DNA from: JADFGZ01 sp965222345
Lineage (GTDB): Bacteria; Acidobacteriota; Terriglobia; 2-12-FULL-54-10
Assembly: GCA_965222345.1 (NCBI GenBank)
Contig: CBDCTS010000004.1
Location: 434,001-498,000, forward strand
Reading direction: 5' to 3'
Length of the DNA stretch: 64,000 nucleotides
The notes beneath the pieces were generated by a model. That model saw nothing but the letters and a program-made list of their open reading frames with translations, had not been told where the DNA came from and ran no database searches. Of this stretch, positions 34,247-42,895 are shown one piece after another. The stretch's first letter is position 1. Every line of letters starts with the position of its first letter. Both the position numbers and the translations under genes were made by a program.

Positions 34247-37200
34247 TTAGAAGATCACCTTCAAGCCGAACTGCAATTGGCGAGAAGTGGTTCGAGTGTC
34301 GTCAATTCTGGCGGCGGTGCTATACAATCTTCTCTCGGTGGGTCTCCCTCTTCTGGGCCGTCTAAAAATCGTCATTGCGGGATCGCCAAAGTTCGGACGG
34401 TTCAGGATGTTGTAGAACTCCGTCCGGAACTGCAGGCTGCCCGCTTCACCCAGGAACGGCAACCGGGTGTTCTTCGTAAAGGTAATGTCCATGTTGGCAA
34501 TGCCCGGGGAGATCAGGGTATTGCTGCCCAAGTTGCCCTCGAAGAAACCATGTTCCGGCCCTTCAATGATAAGAGGAATGGCGAACTGGTCGGTATCAAA
34601 ATACTGATCGGGATTCCTTCCGCCGTTTATCAGCGGATTGTTGTCGCCCCCCGGAATCAAGTCAACTTCCCTGCCTTCCGCATTAATTGCACGGACATTA
34701 TTCGGACGTGGTTGTTGCGCCTCGACAACCAACGGGAAGCCGGAGTTCAACCGGATAACCCCCCCCAGATTCCAACCACCCAGGATTCCGCCTGCCAATC
34801 CGGTGAGGTTCTGACCGGGCAGGTCATACACAAAGTTGGCGGAAAAGTTATGCCGGAAATCGAATGCCGACAGCCCATGCAATTTAATATCCCGGTAACC
34901 CCGGATCGTGGACTGGAAGTCATTGCTGCCCGTCCAGTTGCTTCCGTCATCCACAGACTTGGAAAAGGTGTAAGCGGTATTGAATTGTAGCCCCCTGCTG
35001 AACCGCTTGTTAACATTCAACCGAAAGGCATGGTAGTCGGAAGTTCCGTCGGTATAGGCCCAGCGGAAAAAGCTCCAGAAATCACTCGGGTATGGCCGAT
35101 GAGTCTGAATGAACAGCCGCTGGCCACCATCCGGATGAGGCAACTCCTCAGCCAGAGTAGCAATGATGCGCAGCGGACCCCGCTGCAGGTGAACGCCCCG
35201 GGTTCCGGAGTATCCTACTTTTACCGAGAGGTCCTGCGCGAGTTCTTGTTCAATGTCCATACTCCACTTGTAAACCTTGGGCTGCTCCGCATCATACTGG
35301 AATCCCTCCGAACGCAACAGTCCGCCACCCTTGCCGGCAACCGCTCCCGGCTGCGTAAAGAAAGCGTTGGGGAAATCAATATCCACCAAGTTGCCTTCCA
35401 GGAAAGAATTGGCGAAGAAGGGAGGCACTCGGACAGCCCAGGTAAGCAGGTGCCTCGTGGTAAGCAGAGCATGAAAAAGTCCGGCTCCTGCCCGGATAGA
35501 AGTTCTTCCAGTCCCGAAGACGTCCCAAGCCAATCCAACGCGAGGGGCAAAGTTCTTCAGCGAAGGATTCAGGTACCAAGGGGCTCCGATATCAGTGTTG
35601 TCCGGAGTGCTGATATTGTAGAGGTAGTTCTCCGTAGTATTGCGGATGTTCGCCATCTTTCCGTTGACCTCGGTTGGCGTGTTGGTAAATTCATACCGGA
35701 GACCGAGGTTCAGTGTGACCCGGTCGGTCAGATGGATGTCATCCTGCAGGTAAAAGCCGAAGATGCTTTGCCGGTAGCCGCGAATGGTGTCCGATCCAGG
35801 AACAATGAACGTGGCCCGGCGAACATCATTCACAAAAAAATCGTCCAAGCCACCGAATTCAAAGGTTCCGGCCCCGCGGGCATTCGACACCTGATTGACC
35901 TGGTTACGGTCAAAGTGAAATCCAAACTTGAGCGAATGGCTATTCAAAGAATAGGTGAAATCCTGCTTCACCTGATAGTTGTTTTGAACATTTCGCTTCG
36001 GGTTGGTTGCGCCCCCTCCCCAACCACTTAAACCAGAGATGGAAATTACACCAATAGCGTTCGTGGTGGTGGAGAAGGAAGTCTGCGGGAAAGTAAGGCC
36101 GGGAACTTGAATGTCGTTAATGGCGATATCGGTGCGGTTGAAGGACGCCATCGTCCGGCTGAGCAACGTGGGTGAAAAAATGTGCAGGTGCTCGAGGGTG
36201 GCAAACCGGGAGGTGGTGGATGCCAGTTCGATGGTATTGAGACGGTCGGGATTATCCCGGGTGGAATCGTCAACCACGACCCTTCCGTAAATGGAGTCCG
36301 AGTCAGAAAACCGGTGGTCAACGCGACCCGACCAGAAATTCTGGTTAGTGGGCTGACTGCGTCCCGTAGCAAAGATTCCTTCGTCTCCGCTAATCCGGCC
36401 AGTCGGAAGGGGGTAAGAATCCAGGAAAGGTTTCACAGCGGGATCGATCGGCAATTCCTCTCCACCAAGGAATCCGTTCCGCGCAGCCGGGCTGGGCACT
36501 TCAAAGCTCTGGGTTAGACCAAGATTTTCGCGCAAGCCCTCATAGCTGCCAAAGAAGAACGTCCGGTCGGGCACGATGGGACCCCCCAAAGCAAAGCCAA
36601 ACTGGTTTCGTATGAATTCCGGCTTGATGCCGCCACCGCGTGCATTGTCTGCCCAATTGGCGGCGTCCAGGTTATCGTTTCGGAGGAACTCGAAGACCGA
36701 GCCATGAATATTATTGGTCCCGGACCGGGTAACGGCGCTGATAACTCCGCCGGTATGACGGCCCTGCTCGGCATCATAGGCGTTGGTGGTTACCCGGAAT
36801 TCCCGAATGGTCTCCACACCGGCCAGCGTTCCGCCAGCGCTGCCGGCGGCACCGGCGGCGTCGTTCATGCGGGCGCCGTCGAGCAGGAAGCTGTTCTGCG
36901 TATAACGTGTCCCTACGATGGCGAGCTTGCGGCCGAAGCCCTTGGTGGCGCTGGCATCCGCGGTCTCCACGAAGATGGCGCCACCCAGCAAGGGGACCAG
37001 TTCGAGGAAGCTTCGGTTATTGAGCGGAATCTCCCGCATTTGCGTGGTATCGACCACCTCGCTGACCGAGGCCGTGGTCGTTTCCACCATCGGGGCTTCA
37101 CCTGTTACCGTTACGGTCTGGGCAACGTCGCCCACCTGAAGCGTAAAATTAATCGCTGCCTGCTGCCCCACGTTCAGAGTAACCCCGCTACGAAGGCCCG

Positions 37201-37489
37201 TCTGAAAGCCGACGAGCTCCGCTTGAACTTCATAAGTGCCGGGCGGCAGAGCGGGAATCCGATACCCTCCCCGGCTCCCGGAGACGGTATTCCGCGCAAT
37301 GCCTGTCTCTATATTTGTGGCGGTCACTTCGACCCCGGGCAAAACCGCATCGCTTTGATCCGTAACCGTGCCCACGGCAGTCGCGCCGGTAGCCTGTCCA
37401 AAAAGGAGGGTTGTTCCGGTTAGAGCAAAAACCAAACAAAAAGCCACGCCTCTGCAAATCCATTTGCCAGCAATCCTGATGGAAAACAT
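34247..37489 (-). CDS. Oar-like TonB-dependent outer-membrane receptor, copy 2
   Basis: 1080 residues. A signal peptide (GVAFCLVFALTGTTLLFGQ) precedes a carboxypeptidase-regulatory Ig domain (VGTVTDQSDAVLPGVEVTAT, NVGQQAAINFTLQVGDVAQT). The plug has PLNNRSFLELVPLLGG, NSFLLDGARMND and HTGGVISAVTRSGTNNIHGS. A long barrel ends RTTSRQLQFGLKVIF with the terminal aromatic residue. Role: TonB-energised uptake across the outer membrane; the ligand is unknown. It heads away from the thioredoxin, propeller and metallo-hydrolase genes, the same neighbour set as receptor copy 1. A terminator follows at 34198-34232. Confidence 0.9.
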   Translation of the reverse strand: MFSIRIAGKWICRGVAFCLVFALTGTTLLFGQATGATAVGTVTDQSDAVLPGVEVTATNIETGIARNTVSGSRGGYRIPALPPGTYEVQAELVGFQTGLRSGVTLNVGQQAAINFTLQVGDVAQTVTVTGEAPMVETTTASVSEVVDTTQMREIPLNNRSFLELVPLLGGAIFVETADASATKGFGRKLAIVGTRYTQNSFLLDGARMNDAAGAAGSAGGTLAGVETIREFRVTTNAYDAEQGRHTGGVISAVTRSGTNNIHGSVFEFLRNDNLDAANWADNARGGGIKPEFIRNQFGFALGGPIVPDRTFFFGSYEGLRENLGLTQSFEVPSPAARNGFLGGEELPIDPAVKPFLDSYPLPTGRISGDEGIFATGRSQPTNQNFWSGRVDHRFSDSDSIYGRVVVDDSTRDNPDRLNTIELASTTSRFATLEHLHIFSPTLLSRTMASFNRTDIAINDIQVPGLTFPQTSFSTTTNAIGVISISGLSGWGGGATNPKRNVQNNYQVKQDFTYSLNSHSLKFGFHFDRNQVNQVSNARGAGTFEFGGLDDFFVNDVRRATFIVPGSDTIRGYRQSIFGFYLQDDIHLTDRVTLNLGLRYEFTNTPTEVNGKMANIRNTTENYLYNISTPDNTDIGAPWYLNPSLKNFAPRVGLAWDVFGTGRTSIRAGAGLFHALLTTRHLLTWAVRVPPFFANSFLEGNLVDIDFPNAFFTQPGAVAGKGGGLLRSEGFQYDAEQPKVYKWSMDIEQELAQDLSVKVGYSGTRGVHLQRGPLRIIATLAEELPHPDGGQRLFIQTHRPYPSDFWSFFRWAYTDGTSDYHAFRLNVNKRFSRGLQFNTAYTFSKSVDDGSNWTGSNDFQSTIRGYRDIKLHGLSAFDFRHNFSANFVYDLPGQNLTGLAGGILGGWNLGGVIRLNSGFPLVVEAQQPRPNNVRAINAEGREVDLIPGGDNNPLINGGRNPDQYFDTDQFAIPLIIEGPEHGFFEGNLGSNTLISPGIANMDITFTKNTRLPFLGEAGSLQFRTEFYNILNRPNFGDPAMTIFRRPRRGRPTERRLYSTAARIDDTRTTSRQLQFGLKVIF

Positions 37490-38032
37490 ACCCGTTATCT
37501 TCCCTTTCTTCCCCGGGACACGGGGAACAGCAGCTTTACTAGAGTCCTGGAAAATTTTTCAAATCATTCAAGTATTCGCTAGCTTGCCCGCCACCCGATT
37601 ACCCTCACAGGTAAGCGGGTGCTTCGCCTCAGGTAAGCTTATGTATGTTCTTTACTAGCTTAACCTTGCTCTTTGCTCTTCACAAAGATGCTATTTTGCG
37701 ATTGTGCTTCCACCGGACTGTGGAAGTCAAGAAAAAATGCCATCTGATGAATCACCGAGACAGCGGTGCTCGAAGCTTTGTTCTTTGTCTTTACATCTGT
37801 GATGATCTGGAACCTCCACTGTTACGAGGATTACACCAATCCACAGAGTAAAATGCATTCCCAAGTTCCATGCCAGAAGCTTGTTGGAATTATCTATCTC
37901 CTGATCCCAATTGCTTTCCTTCCTCACCTCGTGTAACCTCCAAACAGCATTTTCAATCGGGCGGGAAGCGGCTCTCGATCACTGGAATGAAATGTCTCAA
38001 CTAACGGGCTGGCACAATCAAGGAGGGAGCAC
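37490..38032. other. Divergent intergenic region, no gene recognised
   Basis: 540 bases between receptor copy 2 and the thioredoxin gene. It is locally A-T rich (37640-37930). No protein-like frame or RNA is seen; the strong AGGAGGG at 38021-38027 serves the next gene. Confidence 0.4.
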
Positions 38033-38863
38033 ATTCGGCATTGGGGCTTAATATTGCTTATCGGCACCGGGCTGCTGATTCTGCTCCCGCTCGGCATTCG
38101 AGATATCCGTCGCGCTCAATCAGATTTGGAGCAGCCGGCTGAGGGCGGTTCTCACCCCTCCATCGAAACAATCCGTTTCGTGAAGAATCCCACTCCGGTG
38201 CCGGAATTCACGTTTGAAGACTTGGCGGGGCGGAGCCATGCTCCGCGTGACTGGCTGGGCAAGGTGGTCCTGTTGAATTTCTGGGCCACCTGGTGCCCTC
38301 CGTGCCGGGCTGAAATTCCCGACCTGATCCGTCTGCAGACCGAGTATGCAGACGGTTTGGTGATTGCTGGACTCTCGACCGACGCTGAGGGAAAAGAAAC
38401 GGTGCAGTCATTTGTGGATGAGGCGGGGATCAACTATCTGGTGGGAATGTCCTCACCGGAGTTGGAAGCAAAATTCGGGGGTGTTTTAGGCCTTCCAACC
38501 ACTTTTTTGCTGGATACCAAGGGACGGATCGTACAGAAGCACATTGGTTTCGCGAACCCGGACCTATACGAAATCGAAATTCGCGCCTTGCTGGGTCTGC
38601 CCGTCAATGCGGAGATCGAAATGTTTGAGGACATGGGACAAGTTTTTCCCGCCAACATCGTCAATGCAACCGAACTGCCTGGAGTGGAGCTTTCCTATCT
38701 GACTCCGGAACAACGCCAAGCCGCCCTCCGGCAGCTTAACGAGCAGACATGCACCTGTGGATGCGAATTGACGCTTGCACAGTGCCGGATCAATGACACA
38801 ACTTGCGCCGTGAGCTTGGACCTCGCCAATCAAGTGGTGGAGAATATTTCAACCTCCCAATAG
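38033..38863 (+). CDS. TlpA-type membrane-anchored thioredoxin with cysteine-rich tail
   Basis: 276 residues if read from ATT at 38033; the next candidate is TTG at 38054. I favour ATT because AGGAGGG lies 6 bases before it and the added residues complete a signal anchor (IRHWGLILLIGTGLLILLPL); ATT is a rare start. The thioredoxin fold spans about 50-195: VPEFTFEDLAG, VVLLNFWATWCPPCRAEIPD (CPPC active site), GLSTDAEGKETVQSF and the cis-proline loop VLGLPTTFLLD. The C-terminal 60 residues hold CTCGCELTLAQCRINDTTC, a five-cysteine tail seen on some acidobacterial exported proteins and possibly metal-binding. It faces the periplasm and could reduce neighbours such as the propeller protein; that is inference. 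Confidence 0.85.
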   Translation: MRHWGLILLIGTGLLILLPLGIRDIRRAQSDLEQPAEGGSHPSIETIRFVKNPTPVPEFTFEDLAGRSHAPRDWLGKVVLLNFWATWCPPCRAEIPDLIRLQTEYADGLVIAGLSTDAEGKETVQSFVDEAGINYLVGMSSPELEAKFGGVLGLPTTFLLDTKGRIVQKHIGFANPDLYEIEIRALLGLPVNAEIEMFEDMGQVFPANIVNATELPGVELSYLTPEQRQAALRQLNEQTCTCGCELTLAQCRINDTTCAVSLDLANQVVENISTSQ

Positions 38864-39379
38864 CAATCCGACAACTTGTCGCTCCCCCCCGCCCTGCCCG
38901 CCATTCTGAGAGCCTGTCTTGAGCTTGACGAAGGGCTCAGAATGACAACGGAGCCGCTTTTTCAACAAGCCGCGGCAGCCGCACCAACCTGCCCCCGCTT
39001 GGTCCATTCCTATTGCTTGATTTGGAATTGGGGTTTGGAATGAGGGGGCCGGCCCCGTCTCCTGCCCCCAATTGATTTAGCTTCTCCCCTCGTGTAATCT
39101 CTGAATGATACATAGAATCAGGCAGGAGTTTGCGTGGCGCTTTTCCCCGGGCGACCAATTTATTGTTATGCGCCGCGTTATCACCCGGAAATAAAGAGAG
39201 TTTGAGCTTGAAGGGGAAAGGACGGCTGGCATATTCTTTTGGGCTGAACTGAGGCTCGGATCGGAAATTCCTGATCATTGCACAAGGCTTCTGTAACATG
39301 CTTGGAAAAGCTAATATTGTGATACGGCACATTAGGATGAATCCATGATGGGATTCCAGTCATTACCGCAGGGGGACTT
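38864..39379. other. Intergenic region between thioredoxin and propeller copy 2
   Basis: 516 bases. It contains one clear hairpin (38902-38944). The remainder holds no recognisable gene or repeat. GGGGG at 39370-39374 may be the ribosome-binding site for the next ATG. Confidence 0.4.
38902..38944 (+). terminator. Hairpin after the thioredoxin gene
   Basis: CATTCTGAG(AG)CC pairs with GGCTCAGAATG, an 11-bp stem with a two-base bulge. It contains the CTGTCTTGAGCTTGACGAAG type of loop found between genes in many bacteria. It starts 39 bases after the stop; there is no T tract. Confidence 0.45.
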
Positions 39380-41632
39380 ATGACGGACAGAAAGATTGCA
39401 ACGAGGCGAAAGTGGAGACGAGACTTTGCTCTGCTAGCCACCCTGATTTTGCTGGGAGCGGGCGCGGGAATCTTGCTGTCTGGAGGAAACAGTTTTGCGG
39501 AGCGGGCCGGATTTGGCCGGAAACCCACCGGCTTTCCCCAGCTTGTCTCGGTAGAACCTCTGCCGGAGATGGATGGTCAGATGTGCGAGTGGACGCCTGC
39601 CAGCACATCCGGCACGCTCGTGGCGTCGCTGCGCCAGATGGGAGCGTCAGGCCGTGCCGCGCCGGACGGGAACTCGGATCGAGAGGCAGTGCGACGGCGG
39701 CCTCCCTTGCGAACCATCAAGGACCCCTACGCCTCTTTCAGCGCCGTCGCGGTGGACCCCGTTCGCGATGAAGTGGTCATGACGGATGAGAGTCTATTCC
39801 AGATTCTCGTCTATGACCGCACAACCAACACTCCCCCCACGGCCCGCTTTTCGGAGCCGAAGCGGTCCATCGGCGGGCTGGATACAAAGGTGGATTACGT
39901 CTGCGGACTCTATATCGACCCGGCGAGCGGCGACATCTACGCCATCAACAACGATACGGTGGACACGCTGGTGATTTTCGACCGGCAGGCGAAAGGAAAC
40001 GTTGCGCCGACCCGGGAGCTTTACACTCCGCACGGAACCTACGGAATTGCGGTGGACGAGGGGGCCAAGGAGATATTTCTCACCATTGAGCACGACAGCG
40101 CCGTGGTGGTTTTCGACAAGTCGGCGGTAAAGGATGACCCGCCGCTGCGGTTTTTGCAAGGAGACCGGACGCGCCTGGCCGACCCGCACGGCATCGCCCT
40201 GGACGAGAAGCAGGGCCTGATCTATGTCGCCAACTTCGGCTCGTCCCAATCCCACGATCCCAACCTCGACAACAAGTCCCGACCGATGTACAGCCGGGGC
40301 GAAGGGAAACCCAATTGGCCTCTGACGCGCAACAGCGTCATTCCGGGCAGCGGACGCTTCACCGAACCGTCCATCACCGTGTATGCGAAAGACGCGCGAG
40401 GAAACACGGCTCCCCTGCGAGTTATTCAGGGGCCGAAGGCGAGCCTGAACTGGCCCACCGGACTTGCCATCGACCCGGTAACCCATGAGCTTTTCGTGAG
40501 CAACGACATGAATGACGAGATACTGGTCTTTGACGGGGACGCCGAGGGAGACGTGGCTCCGAAACGGATTCTCGGCGGGCCCAAGACGATGATCAAAAAC
40601 CCCACCGGCGTCTGGGTGGACAGGAAAAATGAAGAGTTGTGGGTCGCCAGTTTCGGCAACTACACGGCGACGGTCTTCCCGCTTGACGCTTCCGGCGACA
40701 CAGCTCCGCGGCGGGTGATTCGCAGCGGCCCCCAGGAGAAACTGGCGCTTATGATCGGGAACCCGCATCCGGTGGCCTACGACAGCAAGCGCGAGGAGAT
40801 TCTGGTCCCCAACTGAGTGGCTCACCCGCAGATTGCGGTATTCGCCAGGCTGGCGGATGGAGGCGAATCTCCGGTTCGGAAGATCGAGGGCCAGAAAACA
40901 AAGCTGGGGCGCACCATGCACTCCATCATTTACGACCCGATCCACGATGAGATCAGCGTGCCACAGGACTTCGCTCATGCCATTCTGACGTTCCGCGCGG
41001 ATGCGGAAGGCGAGCAGGCCCCGATTCGGATTCTGCAAGGGTCGCAAACGCGTCTGAACGGGCCGGAGCGGCACTCGGTGGACCCGGTAAACAATGAAAT
41101 CCTGGTACCGCAGGGCGATGAGATTCTGGTCTTTGACCGCGAGGCGGTAGGCAACGTGGCTCCGAAGCGAATCCATAAGGGGCCGGACACCAAACTGGGC
41201 GCGGACGCAGTGGCCGTGGATACGCAGCGCGACCTTCTCGTCGTTGTGGGGACGCATGAAACCGAAGGGCTGAAGATTCGCATCTACCCGCGGACGGCGG
41301 AGGGGAATACCCCGCCTCTGCGGCAGATCGGAGGGCCGAACAGCATGATCACGAGGATGGGCGGCCCGTTTGCGCTGTATCCGCCCACGGGCAGGATCAT
41401 TCTGACGATGCGTCCCAGGCAGGTGGGCTCGCTGGGAGCCGATGACAGCTTCACCGGCGTCTGGAACATCACCGACAACGGCGATGTTCCGCCCCAATGG
41501 ACGATCGGCGGTCCGCGAGGTGCTTTGCTGATGCCGCGCGGCGTTGCGATTGATGAGAAAAACAAGAGCATCATCGTCACCGACAAGCGGCTCAACGCGA
41601 TCCTGACTTATTATTTCCCGGAAATCTTTTAG
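39380..41632 (+). CDS. Membrane-anchored beta-propeller protein with conserved in-frame TGA (candidate selenoprotein), copy 2
   Basis: 750 residues counted through TGA at 40814-40816 (codon 479), to a TAG stop at 41632. A membrane segment RDFALLATLILLGAGAGILL (about 14-33) precedes the same blades as copy 1. The proteins align end to end, including EPLPEMDGQMCEW (C69), YVCGLYIDPASGDIYAINND (C175) and the last strand RLNAILTYYFPEIF. The TGA stands in EEILVPN-TGA-VAHPQIAVF, exactly as in copy 1, and interrupts the strand-rich part of one blade; the next 270 residues finish the propeller. No ribosome-binding site precedes the GTG after the TGA. A thioredoxin gene is upstream and a metallo-hydrolase follows 241 bases downstream. 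Function unknown. Confidence 0.8.
40839..40859 (+). promoter_or_regulatory. SECIS-like hairpin after the in-frame TGA, copy 2
   Basis: TATTCGCCA and TGGCGGATG pair over 9 bp (two T-G pairs) with loop GGC at 40848-40850, at exactly the same distance from TGA as in copy 1. The outermost C-G pair of copy 1 is T-G here, so pairing is kept although the base changed. Confidence 0.5.
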
Positions 41633-41873
41633 TATCGCGTCCCGGAAATAAGCAAAGCGCAGCTATCGATGTCTTTCTGAGCGTCAGCGAGGGCTTGCAC
41701 TGAGTGCAGCCGAGGAATCTGCTTGTCTCCAGGCGCTCAAACAAAAGCAGATGCTTTGCGTCGCTCAGTACGACAGCGAGACGGGCGTTTCGCGTGTGTA
41801 TTTTGCGGGTCACGATGCTGGCAGACTGCTGAGGCCGGGACCGTAGGCCAAATTCCAGGCAGGGGGCAGGCAC

Positions 41874-42848
41874 ATGAAACAAGAAAATCAAAGGACTACA
41901 ACGTTTCGAAGAATATCTCTGTCATCGTTTCGGACAACACTGCTCCGAATGATGTTGCCGGCAATGGCTTTTCTATTTCTGGCTGGAGCCTGCGGCTACG
42001 AACAGACAGCCACGGAAAGCCAGCCAGAACGGCCGCGGAGGCAGCTTTACAATCCACCCTACTCCAATGAGCCGGTCGAGCCCTTCCGCATCATCGACAA
42101 TGTCTATTATGTTGGACGGGAAAATTACTCATCTTTCTTGATTACTACGCCCGAGGGACATTTTCTCCTCGACACCATGGTCGAGGAAACAGTGCCTAAC
42201 CTCAGCGAGAACATCGAGAAGCTTGGTTTTGACCTGCAGGACATCCGGTTCATACTTCAGGCCCATGCTCACCGTGACCACGTGGCAGGGATAGCCAAGA
42301 TGAAGGAGCTGACCGGGGCGCAAGTCCTGGTGATGGCTCAAGACGAGGCTGTGCTCGCGGATGGCGGCACGAGCGATTTTCGCGGTGACGGCAGCATGAT
42401 TTGGACACCGGTCCAGGCAGACCGGACTCTTCACGACGGGGAACAGATCCAGCTCGGCGGCGTCACAATGGTGGCCCATCTCACGCCGGGGCACACGAAG
42501 GGCTGTACCGCATGGAGCACCGTGGCGGAAGAAAACGGACGGGAATACAATGTCGTCTTTGTTTGCAGCAACCGAGTGAGCGGCGGTGTTCCTTTGATTG
42601 GAAACACAAAATATCCGAACATCGCAGAGGACTATGCCAGCGGATTCCAGACCTTAAAGAGCCTTCCCTGTGACGTGTTCCTGGCTTCGCATGGGTTCAT
42701 GTTTAACTTGGAAGAGAAACTAGAGCGTTTGCAGCAAGGGGCAGAGCAAAATCCGTTCATTGATCCGCAGGGATTTCAGGATTATATTGCAGACTACGAA
42801 CAGGCATTTCTGGATGCCTTGCAGGAGGAGCAAGCTGCAGGACAGTGA
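41874..42848 (+). CDS. Subclass B3-like metallo-beta-lactamase-fold hydrolase, probable lipoprotein, copy 2
   Basis: 324 residues. The N-terminal signal AMAFLFLAGAC resembles a lipobox with cysteine 40, though -3 is alanine. The zinc site QAHAHRDHVAGI (H131, H133, D135, H136) is followed by LTPGHTKGCTAW and LASHGFMF, the B3 plan. It matches the paralogue at 17826 throughout (EPFRIIDNVYYVG, FLITTPEGHFLLDT, VPLIGNTKYPN). Substrate unproven; beta-lactams and acyl or lactone substrates are both possible. A purine-rich GGGGGCAGG stretch lies before the ATG. The next gene, an amidohydrolase, begins 47 bases after its stop, so the two are probably co-transcribed. Confidence 0.87.
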   Translation: MKQENQRTTTFRRISLSSFRTTLLRMMLPAMAFLFLAGACGYEQTATESQPERPRRQLYNPPYSNEPVEPFRIIDNVYYVGRENYSSFLITTPEGHFLLDTMVEETVPNLSENIEKLGFDLQDIRFILQAHAHRDHVAGIAKMKELTGAQVLVMAQDEAVLADGGTSDFRGDGSMIWTPVQADRTLHDGEQIQLGGVTMVAHLTPGHTKGCTAWSTVAEENGREYNVVFVCSNRVSGGVPLIGNTKYPNIAEDYASGFQTLKSLPCDVFLASHGFMFNLEEKLERLQQGAEQNPFIDPQGFQDYIADYEQAFLDALQEEQAAGQ

Positions 42849-42895
42849 GACCTGCTGGCTCTTTTGATCTCGCAGCCAACCGAAAGGAAATCCGC

